From: Bacteroidales bacterium
Lineage (GTDB): Bacteria > Bacteroidota > Bacteroidia > Bacteroidales > GCA-2748055
Assembly: GCA_023138875.1 (NCBI GenBank)
Contig: JAGLOO010000013.1
Span: 44,615-108,614, forward strand
Length of the DNA: 64,000 bases
Direction of reading: 5' to 3'
Shown here: positions 19,501 to 28,537 of the stretch, in pieces
Layout: each line of letters starts with the position of its first letter
How positions within the stretch are numbered: the first letter of the stretch is position 1
The notes under the pieces: generated by a model
What the model saw: the letters and a program-made list of their open reading frames with translations, nothing else
What the model was told of the DNA's origin: nothing
Databases searched by the model: none
Translations under genes and position numbers: made by a program

Positions 19501-19684
19501 TGTTTCAAAAAAATTCAATGTGCAGTATTTAAGAGTGTACATATCAGCTGAAAATACGCTCCAATTTACAAAGAGATCGGGAGATAACGCCTTTACAGGC
19601 GTCGACCCGGAGATTGTGGAAGATTTCGAAAATGCATATGATCGTCCGTCAATCTTTACTATCGGTTTAAAAGCAACCTTTTAA
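16544..19684 (+). CDS. susC-like: SusC-like TonB-dependent outer-membrane receptor
   Basis: A 1046-residue protein with a signal peptide (about 1-31), an N-terminal carboxypeptidase-D-like domain (REVRGVVTDNIGTLLPGVNV, about 37-115), a TonB box and plug (VVVTGYMTQRKADLTGSI onward), the RGRTS and IYGSRAASGVILITTK plug motifs, and a C-terminal barrel ending in an aromatic residue (IGLKATF). This is the full SusC/RagA layout. It imports oligomers captured by the SusD partner 11 bases downstream. It follows the transglutaminase-like gene by 27 bases, so it probably belongs to the same LacI-controlled unit. The natural substrate is unknown. Confidence 0.95.
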   Translation: MEKNSLSSSAIIKRLGVLLMVCIISISQIVAQDDAQREVRGVVTDNIGTLLPGVNVIVKGTLIGAITDLNGEYSINIGEEGEKLVFSSVGMKTVEIVISDQTIIDVVIEEDIIGLEEVVVTGYMTQRKADLTGSITVIDKKDLESVSSSNVMKSLQGKIPGVYITVDGNPGEDVNIEIRGRTSSTSSPPLLVIDGLPTNANLREINPMDIESMQVLKDAASASIYGSRAASGVILITTKQGKPGDFSVSYEGSVGVNTYLRKPDLMNTEEYGRATWQAAVNDGLDPNLQTMLYDYDWNEVNGVPTLNNINTTEWLNAAHTMRAADSDWFDLITQNGRRQNHQLSVSSATDKARQLFSLNYYENNGAQIHTYLKRISARINTSYDLLDGKLKIGENLGVSATNYNTQNNIYRALVMPSIAPEYAIDGETWGGSALESGMDEHRHPTRIATLDKVNDSKRVKAIGSMFADLTLFKGFSLRSQIGIEYSARNYRHIDFSWEEEGGQGDELNGVSSYNSKSFIWTWTNTAQYSYSNDIHSLDVLAGMESFRAYSEEFSGSREQIELENYDYAHLSAATGNVTATGYGSEITLLSYFGKINYSLQNKYLIAITARYDGSSKFPTNNKFGFFPSASFGWRLSNEEFMQSIDVISDLKLRVSWGMNGNSNISSNAITDSYDADYQRTAYMIDGSPQGLMPSGYRLTHRGNQDLFWEATEQTNVGLDFGLFNHKLSGTFDVYHKITDGMLYEPDYIGTIGEGGDTWINAANMTNNGVELGITYRNQSNAGFHYSITGNLAANSNKIDDLPAAVVYSYGGNGLGDDILGRPYRSIYGFVYDGIYQNQQEVDEGPEQNGKGVGRMKFKDLDGDGRITEEYDRTWIGIREPDLTYGLNTYFEFKGFDLNLFLQGVLGNDVYNDYKLLSDFYNTGVIAGRNHTTRVLDAWTPYNTSSMIPALSILNRNEETASSTYFVESGSYLKLRNIEVGYTLPVHVSKKFNVQYLRVYISAENTLQFTKRSGDNAFTGVDPEIVEDFENAYDRPSIFTIGLKATF

Positions 19685-19695
19685 TTCCAAGAGAA

Positions 19696-21432
19696 ATGAA
19701 AAAGAGATATAATATTCTAATTCCTGTTGTGATTTTTGCAGTTTTAGCACCAGCGTGTGACAAGTCTTTTCTAGAGGTTGCACCAAAAGGTGTATTAACT
19801 GAGGACAATCTGTCTGGACCAGAGTTTATTGATGGTTTTGTTATATCAGCATATTCACATATAGCACAAAAGAGTTACAGACAAACTTTTGACGGCTGGT
19901 TCTATGGAGATGCCAGGGGAGATAACACCCACAAGGGAGGATCAGGATTGACCGATCAAAGTGCCTTCTATGAAATGGAGATATTTGCTCCTGTGACAGC
20001 CAATGTCGGAAATAATACGCAGCTATGGGAGAGCTCATATCAAACAATATCAAGGATCAACTCAGCGATCAGACAGATCAATTCAGTAACTGAAGATGAG
20101 TATCCTTTGAAGGATGCCCGGTTGGCAGAGATGAAGTTTCTCAGGGCTTTCAGTCATCTTGTTATGAAAGAGAGGTATAAGTGGATCCCCTACATCACTG
20201 AGGATATGACTTCAGTTGATATTAAAATGGTACCCAACAGGTCCCCAGATGCTGATGATGATTTAGACCTGTGGCAGCTTATCTATGATGATTTTGAATT
20301 TGCCAGCGAGAAATTGCCCGACGTACAGGATGATCCGGGTCGACCAACAAAGTTTGCTGCAGAAGCATATATGGTGAAAACTTTGATGTGGATGGCTTAT
20401 AAGCAAGATGAGGAGCATCAATTGATAAGCATTAATGCAGGTATACTTGAAGATGCTTTAGAACTGTGCGACAACATAATCTCAAAAAGTAACAGGGCAT
20501 TGACCGTAGATTATGCTGAGAACTTCTTATTCGATTATGAAAATAATGAAGAGTCTCTTTTTGAATTGCAATTCTCCATTAATGACGGAACAACCAAAGG
20601 GCGCTTGAATTACGGAGTAACACTAAACACTCCAAGATGGCAACCCTCATATCGTTGCTGTGATTTCAATAAGGTAAGTTATAATCTAGTCAATGCGTTT
20701 AGAACAGGTGCCGATGGATTGCCTCTGTTTGAAACTTTTAATGATGCAGAGTTACACAACAATTATACCGCGTATTTTGATGGCAACACATTTGATCCCA
20801 GATTAAGTCACACCGTCGCTATCCCGGGACATCCTTGGAAATACGATCCATTATTGAAATATGACAGTCTTGGATCAAGAAATCCAGATGTATATGGTTA
20901 TATACACTCCCTCAAAGAACAAGTCCATCCTGACTGTTCCTGTCAATGGGAGAATCGTCAAAATTCTATGAATAAAAGATTGCTAAGATTCTCACAAATT
21001 CTCATGTGGAAAGCAGAAATATTGATCAGATTAAACAGGGAAATTGAAGCATTGCCACTGATTAATGATATTAGAGGACGCGCAATAAATAGCCAGGGAC
21101 GGTTGTTGATGGAAGATGGTTCACCTATTCTTGATTATAACATAGAACTTTATCAACCCGGCGTGAATTGCACTTGGTCAAATGAGTACGCCTGGGAAGC
21201 CTATAAGTTTGAGGACCGGCTGGAGTTTGCAAGCGAAGGGACGCGGTTTTTCAATCTTGTCAGGTGGAATGATGCCGCAGAGGTTTTGAATAAATATTTT
21301 ACGGAAGAAACACCAAGAAAAGATTGGTTCAGCAACGCCTTTTTCACAGCAGGAAAAAATGAGTATATGCCCATTCCTCAATCTCAGATTAATTTATCTG
21401 AAGGTGTCTACGTTCAAAACCATAATTACTAA
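19696..21432 (+). CDS. susD-like: SusD-like substrate-binding lipoprotein
   Basis: A 578-residue SusD/RagB family protein. The lipoprotein signal ends at APAC (Cys21), and the N-terminal CDKSFLEVAPKGVLTEDNL is the typical first motif. The TPR-like scaffold follows (RINSAIRQINSVTEDEYPLKDARLAEMKFLRAFSH split over two helices), as does the C-terminal INDIRGRA, then EYAWEAYKFEDRLEFASEGTRFFNLVRW, which is diagnostic for the family. It caps the SusC barrel on the cell surface. The last residues YMPIPQSQINLSEGVYVQNH are also standard, so the gene is complete. It lies 11 bases after susC. Confidence 0.95.
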   Translation: MKKRYNILIPVVIFAVLAPACDKSFLEVAPKGVLTEDNLSGPEFIDGFVISAYSHIAQKSYRQTFDGWFYGDARGDNTHKGGSGLTDQSAFYEMEIFAPVTANVGNNTQLWESSYQTISRINSAIRQINSVTEDEYPLKDARLAEMKFLRAFSHLVMKERYKWIPYITEDMTSVDIKMVPNRSPDADDDLDLWQLIYDDFEFASEKLPDVQDDPGRPTKFAAEAYMVKTLMWMAYKQDEEHQLISINAGILEDALELCDNIISKSNRALTVDYAENFLFDYENNEESLFELQFSINDGTTKGRLNYGVTLNTPRWQPSYRCCDFNKVSYNLVNAFRTGADGLPLFETFNDAELHNNYTAYFDGNTFDPRLSHTVAIPGHPWKYDPLLKYDSLGSRNPDVYGYIHSLKEQVHPDCSCQWENRQNSMNKRLLRFSQILMWKAEILIRLNREIEALPLINDIRGRAINSQGRLLMEDGSPILDYNIELYQPGVNCTWSNEYAWEAYKFEDRLEFASEGTRFFNLVRWNDAAEVLNKYFTEETPRKDWFSNAFFTAGKNEYMPIPQSQINLSEGVYVQNHNY

Positions 21433-21452
21433 CCAACTTAAACAAATCAACC

Positions 21453-21851
21453 ATGAAATATTCATATATATGCTTACTGTTTATTTTAGCTATATCTGTT
21501 ACAAGTTGTTATGATCGGGATATACTTGAATCAAAAGAAGGAGAAAGTATTGACCCTATCAGTAACTTAACGTATGGTGCAAATGAACCCGAAATTGTAT
21601 TCAATTGGGACCTGCCAACCAATTTCCCTGATGACATCTTACATCCTGTGTCTGTTTTTTTGACTGTTTTCCAAGATGATATTAAGATATCAACAGTTAC
21701 AATTCCTGATGGTCCGAACACCTACACCTATACGGAGTATGACCCGGGAAGCGGTTTTCGTTTCATATTCAAAGTACAAGCTGATGTAGATACAGATGAC
21801 CCGAATCTGTCCAGTTTAAGGTATTCTGCAGGCAGTGTGGTAGAAATCTAA
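21453..21851 (+). CDS. Small lipoprotein in the SusE position
   Basis: A 132-residue protein with a clear lipoprotein signal (LFILAISVTSCYDRD) and one immunoglobulin-like beta domain (NEPEIVFNWDLPTNFPDD, PNTYTYTEYDPGSGFRFIFKV). It lies 20 bases after susD and is probably the last gene of the operon. Such short lipoproteins beside SusD usually decorate the SusCD complex or assist glycan capture at the surface. I do not recognise a more exact family. The stop codon lies 10 bases before the left end of the IS4 element, so the insertion spared the coding region but may have separated it from its natural terminator. Confidence 0.7.
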   Translation: MKYSYICLLFILAISVTSCYDRDILESKEGESIDPISNLTYGANEPEIVFNWDLPTNFPDDILHPVSVFLTVFQDDIKISTVTIPDGPNTYTYTEYDPGSGFRFIFKVQADVDTDDPNLSSLRYSAGSVVEI

Positions 21852-21933
21852 ATATTAATAACTAAAGTTTCGCAGTTCTCTAAAATGTTGATAATTAAGC
21901 AGTAATAGTTAAAAAAAGCAGCACGATTATTCT

Positions 21934-21962
21934 ATTAATATACTGATTATGAGTATATTAAT
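21934..21962 (+). repeat. Hairpin upstream of the IS4 transposase start
   Basis: A perfect 10-base inverted repeat (ATTAATATAC ... GTATATTAAT) with a 9-base loop, 23 bases before the transposase ATG. In several IS families such a stem protects against translation from outside transcripts; that role here is inferred from its position only. Confidence 0.6.
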
Positions 21963-21985
21963 TGTGAATCCAAACACAAACAATC

Positions 21986-23425
21986 ATGCTGCAGAGTAAA
22001 GATATCAATAAGATTGCAGAATTAAAAAACGGTTTTACCCCCAGGTGGCTTGAACCGGATTTTATTTTAGGTTCTTTGAAATGTTTTTCATTTTCAGGCT
22101 TGTGCAAATGCCTGAATCCTATGAAACAAAGGGGGTACAGCTTTAAATCAATTTTCTCATGTTTGATTTGCCTGCCCTTCCTGGGTTTAAAGACAGTAAA
22201 TTCTTTGACCGGCAGTGTTCTGGCAAATCATTTGGAGGCCTCTAAGGATACATTTTACCGGTTTAAGAATAATACCGGCATCTGCTGGAGAATGATATTG
22301 TGGTTGTTTTGTATGAAGTGTATAAAGCTGGCAGAGGCTAGTGGCGAAAGAGTCAGTGATGCAGTAAAGTGTCTTATTGTTGAAGACAGCAACCTTCTCA
22401 AAACAGGTCGGTATATTGAAAAAATATCGAGGGTATGGGATCATGTATCAAACCGTTGTATTCTTGGGTATAAGCTTTTGGCCATGGGTTACTGGGATGG
22501 GACTTCATTTATTCCACTGGATTTTTCCCTGCATCGGGAAAGGGGCAAGAATGCTGACAAGCCGTTTGGTTTGAAAAAGAAAGAGTACCGGAAGAAACGG
22601 GAAAAAGGGACCCATTCCTGGGACAGGGCAAGGGAGGTCGACAGCACCAAGATAGAAAGTGCGATAAAGATGTTCTGGCGAGCCATATCCCAGGGTATTA
22701 AGGTAGATTATATACTGATGGACAGCTGGTTTACATGTGAGGCGTTTATTAGTGCGGTCCACAGAGTAAAGAAGCAGACGATACATTTGATTGGTATGTA
22801 CAAAACTCCCAGGACCAAGTTTGATTACTCTGATCAGAAGCTCACCCATAGCCAGATCCGTAACATGCTTGGAAAGGAAAAGAGATGCAGAAAGCTGAGA
22901 CTGTATTATAAAGAGGCACTTGTGGGTTACAATGGAACGCCCATAAAAATGTTTTTCAGCCGGCAGGGGAAAAATGGTAAATGGAAGGTTTTTATAACAA
23001 CTAACACAGAGCTTTCATTTATCAGAATGATTGAAATATACCAAATCCGGTGGTCCGTGGAGGTTTTTTTTAAGGAAGCCAAGCAGCTGCTGGGGTTAGG
23101 AAAATGTCAGTCCAATGATTTTGATGCTCAGATTGCTGATACGACTATCACTATGATACAGCATATTTTACTGACTTTGAAATACAGGTTTGAACACTAT
23201 GAGTCCAAAGGTGCGCTATTTGATCAGGTCCGGGAGGGTGTTATACAGTCCCGGCTGAATGAAAGATTATGGGAATTATTCATAGAACTGTTAAGGCTGA
23301 TTGATGCATTGTTCGATGGAATAGATGAGATGGATATATTGGAAAAGATCTTAAACGATGAGAAAGCATACGAGATGATTAACCGGTTGCTTCAAAACGA
23401 GTTAGAAATGAAAAATGCAGCTTAA
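21986..23425 (+). CDS. IS4-family DDE transposase
   Basis: A 479-residue transposase. The catalytic blocks are visible: VEDSNLLKTG (first Asp, about 134), ILMDSWFTCEAFI (second Asp, about 246) and the YQIRWSVEVFFKEAKQLLGL block with the Y-(2)-R-(3)-E-(6)-K signature of the IS4 family (about 350-370). Length and order agree with an intact enzyme, and the gene lies between matching terminal repeats. No frameshift or stop is seen, so the element may still be mobile. The start ATG is chosen from the N-terminal sequence MLQSKDINKIAELKNGF and the upstream hairpin. Confidence 0.92.
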   Translation: MLQSKDINKIAELKNGFTPRWLEPDFILGSLKCFSFSGLCKCLNPMKQRGYSFKSIFSCLICLPFLGLKTVNSLTGSVLANHLEASKDTFYRFKNNTGICWRMILWLFCMKCIKLAEASGERVSDAVKCLIVEDSNLLKTGRYIEKISRVWDHVSNRCILGYKLLAMGYWDGTSFIPLDFSLHRERGKNADKPFGLKKKEYRKKREKGTHSWDRAREVDSTKIESAIKMFWRAISQGIKVDYILMDSWFTCEAFISAVHRVKKQTIHLIGMYKTPRTKFDYSDQKLTHSQIRNMLGKEKRCRKLRLYYKEALVGYNGTPIKMFFSRQGKNGKWKVFITTNTELSFIRMIEIYQIRWSVEVFFKEAKQLLGLGKCQSNDFDAQIADTTITMIQHILLTLKYRFEHYESKGALFDQVREGVIQSRLNERLWELFIELLRLIDALFDGIDEMDILEKILNDEKAYEMINRLLQNELEMKNAA

Positions 23426-23463
23426 CTGAAAATGGAAACGTTAAAATATTGATAAACAAATAC

Positions 23464-23510
23464 TTAACATATGAAATCGGCTTATAAGCAACTGATTTCA
23501 TATGCGTTAA
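23464..23510. repeat. Hairpin near the right end of the IS4 element
   Basis: The arms TTAACATATGAAATC and GATTTCATATGCGTTAA pair perfectly except for a two-base bulge, around a 15-base loop. It lies 40 bases after the transposase stop and could end its transcript, although no T-run follows. Confidence 0.6.
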
Positions 23511-23558
23511 AACAAGTGCGAAACTTTAGTTAATAATATATCAGCAACTTGAATTGAA

Positions 23559-23593
23559 TTACCTGCTAAGAAGTGGTCTTTCTTAGCAGGTAA
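23559..23593. terminator. Strong intergenic hairpin, possible operon end
   Basis: The arms TTACCTGCTAAGAA and TTCTTAGCAGGTAA (14 bases each, perfect) enclose a 7-base loop. Before the IS4 insertion this would have lain about 30 bases after the SusE-position gene, where a terminator is expected. The stem is followed by TATATAA and not a T-run, so the termination role is uncertain. Confidence 0.45.
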
Positions 23594-23638
23594 TATATAA
23601 ATCTTATGTAAAAGATTAAATCCGTCAAAAACAATCAT

Positions 23639-25006
23639 GTGTTGAACATTCTTGCAAAAATTGCGTTTTTTTTGATTGTTGTGCCAACCACATATTGTGT
23701 TTTTGGACAAACAAAGGCGTATGATGCGGTTGGATTTGAAACCCCTTCCTCCATGATGAGCCGGGTGTCGGAGCTTATGGTATATGATGGTTATAAAATA
23801 ATCAAGGATGAGATCGTTGATTCCGACTATGATTCTGATCTGAAATTGCGTAGAATTGAAATAAATTTCTCCAGTAAGATAAGCAACAACAGGGTGTTCA
23901 AACACCCTTCCGTAATCTATATTCCAATTACAGATAATGCCACATCAGGTAGCAAAAAAAATAAAGTTGTTGTTGTTGGAAGAAGAAACTGGAGTGGGAA
24001 TGGAGATGGCCCATGGAGAGATGCATTCCTTGAGAATTACGGCGAATCAATAGCAGCGCAAACAGGATACCCTGTAATGGTGTGTCCTGTTCCCAGGGAG
24101 TATGAAGATGAACCTGGTAAAGAAATTTCCATTAGGTTTTTAATCGACCTTTATAACCAGACAAAAGATCCAATACACCATCATTATATGCGCTTGGCCA
24201 TTCCCTATTTGCTTGCTCTTGATGTGATGGCAGATATTTTAGAAGTTGACGATAAGATTAGCGCGGTTATCGGGGGCCATAGTAAACGAGCTACCGAGGC
24301 ATATATGGCAGCTGCGATTGATTCTCAAAGAATAACAGGGGTTGTGTATATGGGCAATGAGACCGAATGGGGAAAAGACAGTACAAAATGGCGAGCAACA
24401 TCACCCTTTTTAACGCAAAAAATGGTGAAAGCAGATGTGTTGTATATCGGGGCTACAAATGAGGACGGTTATAGCATGTATGACATTAACAAGATTCAGG
24501 AGAGTATAGACCCCCAATGGTCCATTGAGTATATTCCAAATTACAGACATGCTCCCATGTCTGAAAAACACTTCATGAACTGGAATATGTGGATCAAGCA
24601 TGTATTTGAAGAGAGACCCATCACTGTGATCGATAGTTTGTCATTTACAGAAGTTGAGGAAGGGTATATTTTTGGAGGCAGAAGTGTTGCTGCCGGAACA
24701 GCATTCAGGGCAAAAATTCAATCCCCAAACAAAATAATACAGGCCAAAATATAGTATGTATATAATGATAATGAACCATATTGGAGAGATTTGATGTGGT
24801 ATCCCGAATTTATGATAAAGGGAACAGATGGTTATTATAGTGGATATGTAAGCGGCAAATTGCCAGATTCATGGTTGATAGAGGTCAAAGATGCAGCGAT
24901 GGGTACTCCAGGCTACATAAGCAGTCTTCCTCAAGATATCACTGGTTTAAAAATTAAACGAAGGGTCTCCAGAGGCTCTTTCAGCCGCCATTGGTCTCCG
25001 AAATAG
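23639..25006 (+). pseudogene. PhoPQ-regulated-protein-like alpha/beta hydrolase, one nonsense mutation
   Basis: From GTG 23639 the frame encodes a signal peptide (MLNILAKIAFFLIVVPTTYCVFGQ) and an alpha/beta-hydrolase with a nucleophile elbow GGHSKRATEAYMAAA and the following RITGVVYMGNE, a pattern I associate with the PhoPQ-activated pathogenicity-related (PqaA) proteins. A TAG at 24752-24754 interrupts it after NKIIQAKI, and the same frame continues YVYNDNEPYWRDLMWYPEF to a TAG at 25004-25006. The stretch after the stop is a beta domain typical of the C-terminus. The hydrolase core itself is intact upstream of the stop, so a truncated enzyme might still fold. It lies between the IS4 element and the lacI-type gene. 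Confidence 0.75.
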
Positions 25007-25076
25007 TGGTTTTGCAAAAAAGTATTAATTTCAATGATTGGTTTAACTAGAATATTCTGTAATACAACAAGTTGAT

Positions 25077-26087
25077 ATGGCAAAAAGCAGCGTGACCATT
25101 CGCGATATTGCAGAGAAACTAGAGGTATCTTCCAGCTTGGTATCTATCGTATTATCCGGGAAAGGAAAACAGAAGAGAATAAAGCCTGATACCATAAACA
25201 GAATCGAAAAGGCTGCACTGGATATGGGATACAAACCCAATCTGCAGGCCAGGGCTTTGCGAACAAACAGATCCGGATTAATAGCACTGGTTGTACCGGA
25301 TATCTCAAATCACTTTTTTGCCAGAATGTCTAAAAGGATGGAAGAACTATCCTTCTCATCTGATTATGAGTTGTTAATCGGTAGCTTTGATGAGGACAAA
25401 GAGAAGTTTCGCCGGCTTATTGAAAGGTTTATCGGGGTGAATGTCGAGGGCATGATTATAACACCTCAAATCTCATCAACCTCAATCATTAAAGAGATTA
25501 AAAAATCAGGAATTCCATTTGTATTTATTGACAGATATTTGTCAGACCTGGAGTCTACGTTTGTAGTGTCTGATAACAAGACTGCAGCAATGACTTTGAC
25601 TCAGGCTTTAATATTACAGGGCGCCAAGAAGATAGCCGCAGTTACATACTCTTTTAAGTCTACAGCACATTCAGATCGGATCGAAGGTTATTGGAATACA
25701 TTGAAAGAGAATAATATTTACCAGGATGAATATGTATTTTCAATCTCACCTCAGAATTTAGAAGAAGAGATGAATCTGGCCATTGAAAAAATATTAAGTC
25801 TGAATATTGATGCCATCTTCTTCACCAACAATGCATTGGGTGTATTGGGCTTAAAAATTCTCACCAAACTTGGATACAAAATACCAAAAGACATAAAAGT
25901 GGCATGTTTTGACAATGTAGATTCATTTCAATTATTTGCCGGAGGATTGTGGTGTGCCGAACAGAATCTGGAGGTAATGTGTGACCATTCATTCGAGATC
26001 TTACTAAATATGATATCAGGGTTGAATGTCCTGCAAAATTATTTTGTTCCAGTGAGAATCATACCACCAGCAAAACAGAATAGCTAA
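25077..26087 (+). CDS. LacI/GalR-family transcriptional regulator
   Basis: A 336-residue regulator. Residues 5-50 form the LacI DNA-binding domain ([23 protein letters not shown], then the hinge helix [17 protein letters not shown]), followed by a periplasmic-binding-protein-like sensor ([27 protein letters not shown]-like [22 protein letters not shown]). It probably represses the neighbouring catabolic genes until an effector sugar binds. The palindrome CTCACACGTTTGAG at 5885 and 10585 is the best candidate operator. The effector is unknown; a sugar linked to the nearby fucose-isomerase-like pathway is one option. The gene starts 70 bases after the hydrolase pseudogene and its end is close to the fucI-like gene, suggesting co-transcription. 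Confidence 0.92.
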   Translation: MAKSSVTIRDIAEKLEVSSSLVSIVLSGKGKQKRIKPDTINRIEKAALDMGYKPNLQARALRTNRSGLIALVVPDISNHFFARMSKRMEELSFSSDYELLIGSFDEDKEKFRRLIERFIGVNVEGMIITPQISSTSIIKEIKKSGIPFVFIDRYLSDLESTFVVSDNKTAAMTLTQALILQGAKKIAAVTYSFKSTAHSDRIEGYWNTLKENNIYQDEYVFSISPQNLEEEMNLAIEKILSLNIDAIFFTNNALGVLGLKILTKLGYKIPKDIKVACFDNVDSFQLFAGGLWCAEQNLEVMCDHSFEILLNMISGLNVLQNYFVPVRIIPPAKQNS

Positions 26088-26109
26088 GAAAACAGAAAAA
26101 AATATAAAT

Positions 26110-27220
26110 TTGAAGATAGGGATACGTCCGGTCTTTGACGGACGGGGAGGAAAACTCGGAGTGAGAGAATCCATGGAACTGCAAACCATGAATATGGCGA
26201 GAAGCTTAGAGAAGCTTTTAACGGAGAATATTAAATATGCAAATGGAGAGGTGGTAGCGTGTATCATAGCCGATTCGACCATAGGCGGGGTAAAAGAATC
26301 AGCGGATTGCGCTACTAAGTTTGAAGAAAATGGCGTTGGAGTGGTTATTTCAGTAACGCCTTGCTGGTACTACGGGACAGAGACCATCTTTATGGACAAG
26401 CGCATTCCTCAGGCTGTCTGGGGATTTAACGGAACTGAGCGGCCCGGGGCAGTCTATCTGGCAGCAGCGTTAGCAGCTCACAACCAAAAAGGGATCCCTG
26501 CTTTTGGAATATATGGGAAAACGTTCAGGACTCGGAAGATCCTTCAATACCAGAAGATGTAAAGGAAAAGATCTTACGTTTCGCTAGAGCAGAAATAGCT
26601 GTCGCATCAATGAAAGGCAGATCCTATTTGTCATTAGGAAATGTTTCCATGGGAATAGCCGGATGATTGTGGATGAAGATTTCTTTCAGGATTTTCTTGG
26701 AATGCGAAACGAATATGTTGATATGACCGAGATTATCAGGAGGTTGCAGCAGAATATTTTTGATCCGGTTGAATATGAGAAAGCGATCAAGTGGACCAGA
26801 GAATATTGCCTGGAGGGTGAGGATCAGAATCCTGTGGAGTTGAAAAAATCGCACCGGGAAAATGATGCCATTTGGGAGGTTGTCGTTAAAATGACATTCA
26901 TCTTCAGAGACTTGATGACGGGTAATCCCAAATTGAAAGAGATGGGGTTTGGTGAAGAGGCAAATGGTCACAACGCAATAGCCATGGGATTTCAGGGGCA
27001 GAGACAATGGACAGATTTCATGCCCAACGGAGATTTTAGTGAAGCGATCCTTAATTCATCTTTTGACTGGAATGGCATCAGAGAAGCGTTTATTGTGGCT
27101 ACCGAAAACGATACGTTAAATGGAATCTCCATTTTATTTGGCCACCTGTTGGGAAATAGAGCCCAGGTTTTTGCAGATGTCAGGACTGATGTTTCTACCC
27201 ATTCTCGGACAGTAGGTTAA
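26110..27220 (+). pseudogene. fucI: L-fucose isomerase gene, frameshifted and truncated
   Basis: The three reading frames together read as an L-fucose isomerase. The N-part is [27 protein letters not shown], then [12 protein letters not shown] and [23 protein letters not shown]. At about 26518-26521 one A is missing from an A-run (expected GKNVQD), and the next frame continues [16 protein letters not shown] and [15 protein letters not shown] second shift near 26663 leads to [50 protein letters not shown] and LNSSFDWNG. It ends near FADVRTD, where the IS3 element begins, about 100 residues short of a normal enzyme. The start appears to be TTG at 26110. The intact enzyme would convert L-fucose (or D-arabinose) to the ketose, fitting a catabolic role next to lacI. 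Confidence 0.85.
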
Positions 27221-28044
27221 GCTATTAGTTTTTGTTCATTATTTATCGCATTAAAATCTTTAATTGACATTTCCAGGTATGAATGAATTCTATCGGTATT
27301 GTACCAGGACTCAATATATTCAAAGACTGACAGTGCAGCCTGCATCCTTGTGCGGTATTTCTTTTGATAAACCAATTCCATTTTCAGGTTTTTGAAGAAG
27401 CTTTCCGCCACCGCATTGTCCCAGCAGTTACCTTTCCGGCTCATGCTGCGTTTGACCAGTCCATATCCCTCCAGAAGGGTCCTGAACTCATTACAGGCAT
27501 ACTGGATCCCCCGGTCGGAGTGGAAGATCAACTCCCTGGTAACAGGCCGATTCTTCACGGCCATGATCCAGGCCGGGATCACCGTATTAACGGCTTTCAA
27601 TGATCTACTCAGAGACCATCCAACTACCTTCCAGTCCCAGAGGTCAATAATCACTGTAAGATAGAACCAGCCCTGATAAGTCCTGATATAGATCAAATCA
27701 GAAACCCAAACCTGGCCAGGGCCACTGACCATGAAATTGCGATTGAGCAAGTTGCCAACAACCGGATAATGGTGCTTTGAATCAGTGGTCACAACGAACT
27801 TCTTCCTGACAACACTTCTAAGGCCCTCTTTCCTCATAATGGCCGCCACACGGTTCTTTGAGATCCGGAACCCCAGCTTCTTCAACCTCATAGTGATCCG
27901 GGGGCTACCATAAGTCTTTTTGCTCTTGAAAAAAATCTTTCGGATAATACGGGTAAGGCGCTCGTTTTCCAACTCCCTTTTGCTTGGTTTATGGTTCAAC
28001 CAACTATAATATGCACTTCTGCTAACTTTCAGCACTTTACACAT
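27217..28044 (-). CDS. IS3-family transposase OrfB (DDE integrase)
   Basis: A 275-residue product read from its internal ATG, and longer (adding [20 protein letters not shown] and onward, contiguous upstream) if made by -1 frameshifting from OrfA at 28125-28131. The HTH_21 part is [22 protein letters not shown], and the rve core has [10 protein letters not shown] (first Asp), [11 protein letters not shown] (second Asp) and [15 protein letters not shown] (Glu), so the DDE triad is complete. The end of the frame is about 30 bases inside the left edge of the element. No inactivating change is visible. Confidence 0.92.
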   Translation of the reverse strand: MCKVLKVSRSAYYSWLNHKPSKRELENERLTRIIRKIFFKSKKTYGSPRITMRLKKLGFRISKNRVAAIMRKEGLRSVVRKKFVVTTDSKHHYPVVGNLLNRNFMVSGPGQVWVSDLIYIRTYQGWFYLTVIIDLWDWKVVGWSLSRSLKAVNTVIPAWIMAVKNRPVTRELIFHSDRGIQYACNEFRTLLEGYGLVKRSMSRKGNCWDNAVAESFFKNLKMELVYQKKYRTRMQAALSVFEYIESWYNTDRIHSYLEMSIKDFNAINNEQKLIA

Positions 28045-28076
28045 CTTCTCAATGGGAAATACTGTGCAATAATCCT

Positions 28077-28382
28077 TTATGAATTGGAATATTTGCCATC
28101 GCTCTTGGAGAAAATGCTCACTGCTTTTTTTAATATATCCCTTTCCATCTGGGTATCCCGCAGCTCTTTCTTCAACTTGGCTATCTCTTTCTGTTCTTCC
28201 GTTTGCTTAGGGTTCCCATGGCCAGGGAAAGCCCCTCCCCGGGCTTGTTTGGCTTCTTTTCTCCACCTATACAAAAGATTTGGTTTAATATCCAATTCCT
28301 CAGCTAATTTGCTGATATCTTCTCTGCGTTGTCTGTGAACTTCATGGTACATAAGCCATTTTTGCATTAGTTTCTTTCTCAT
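28077..28382 (-). CDS. IS3-family transposase OrfA
   Basis: A 101-residue helix-turn-helix protein ([33 protein letters not shown], then a leucine-zipper-like coiled coil [21 protein letters not shown]). This is the usual IS3 OrfA layout: DNA binding followed by multimerisation. The frame overlaps the upstream extension of OrfB in the -1 frame, as expected for IS150/IS3-group elements. Confidence 0.9.
   Translation of the reverse strand: MRKKLMQKWLMYHEVHRQRREDISKLAEELDIKPNLLYRWRKEAKQARGGAFPGHGNPKQTEEQKEIAKLKKELRDTQMERDILKKAVSIFSKSDGKYSNS
28125..28131 (-). other. Slippery A7 site for -1 frameshifting (OrfA to OrfB)
   Basis: On the minus strand TTA-AAA-AAA-G gives a run of seven A. After a -1 slip the frame continues [15 protein letters not shown] and joins OrfB without a stop, matching the conserved junction of IS3 OrfAB fusions. 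Confidence 0.8.
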
Positions 28383-28537
28383 GGGGGGATCCTCCTGTTA
28401 TGGGTTAGTAATTATATCGGTTACCCAATTACAGGATATTCCCAACTGACTCAAAACAACATTGTTAACAATGAAGTCTTGAGCTTCTAATCTTGTCTAA
28501 GTGAAAAAATGGAGAACATTCTCTTCAAGGAAAGATC

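Larger units (their letters stand above)
21862..23531. mobile_element. IS4-family insertion sequence
   Basis: The element is bounded by inverted repeats AACTAAAGTTTCGCA on the left (from about 21860) and its complement ending at about 23531-23532, with only the base after this core differing (G or C). It holds a single transposase and appears complete. The flanks are both AT-rich with TAATA-like sequence, so the exact target duplication could not be fixed. It is inserted between the last susCD operon gene and the alpha/beta hydrolase pseudogene. Confidence 0.82.
27190..28440. mobile_element. IS3-family insertion sequence (approximate ends)
   Basis: Two overlapping transposase frames on the minus strand, linked by a frameshift heptamer, define an IS3-family element. 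The terminal repeats could not be aligned with certainty: the left side near TACCCATTCTCGGACAG and the right side near TACCCAATTACAGG look related but not clearly as inverted repeats. It truncates the fucI-like gene on its left. Confidence 0.7.

Noticed and set aside
21850..23545. An exact target duplication for the IS4 element
   Set aside because: Both flanks are made of similar TAATA-type sequence, and several alignments are possible, so none was claimed.
26110..26562. The first part of the fucI region as a complete short gene
   Set aside because: The sequence continues as L-fucose isomerase in the other frames, so it is a fragment and not a small gene.
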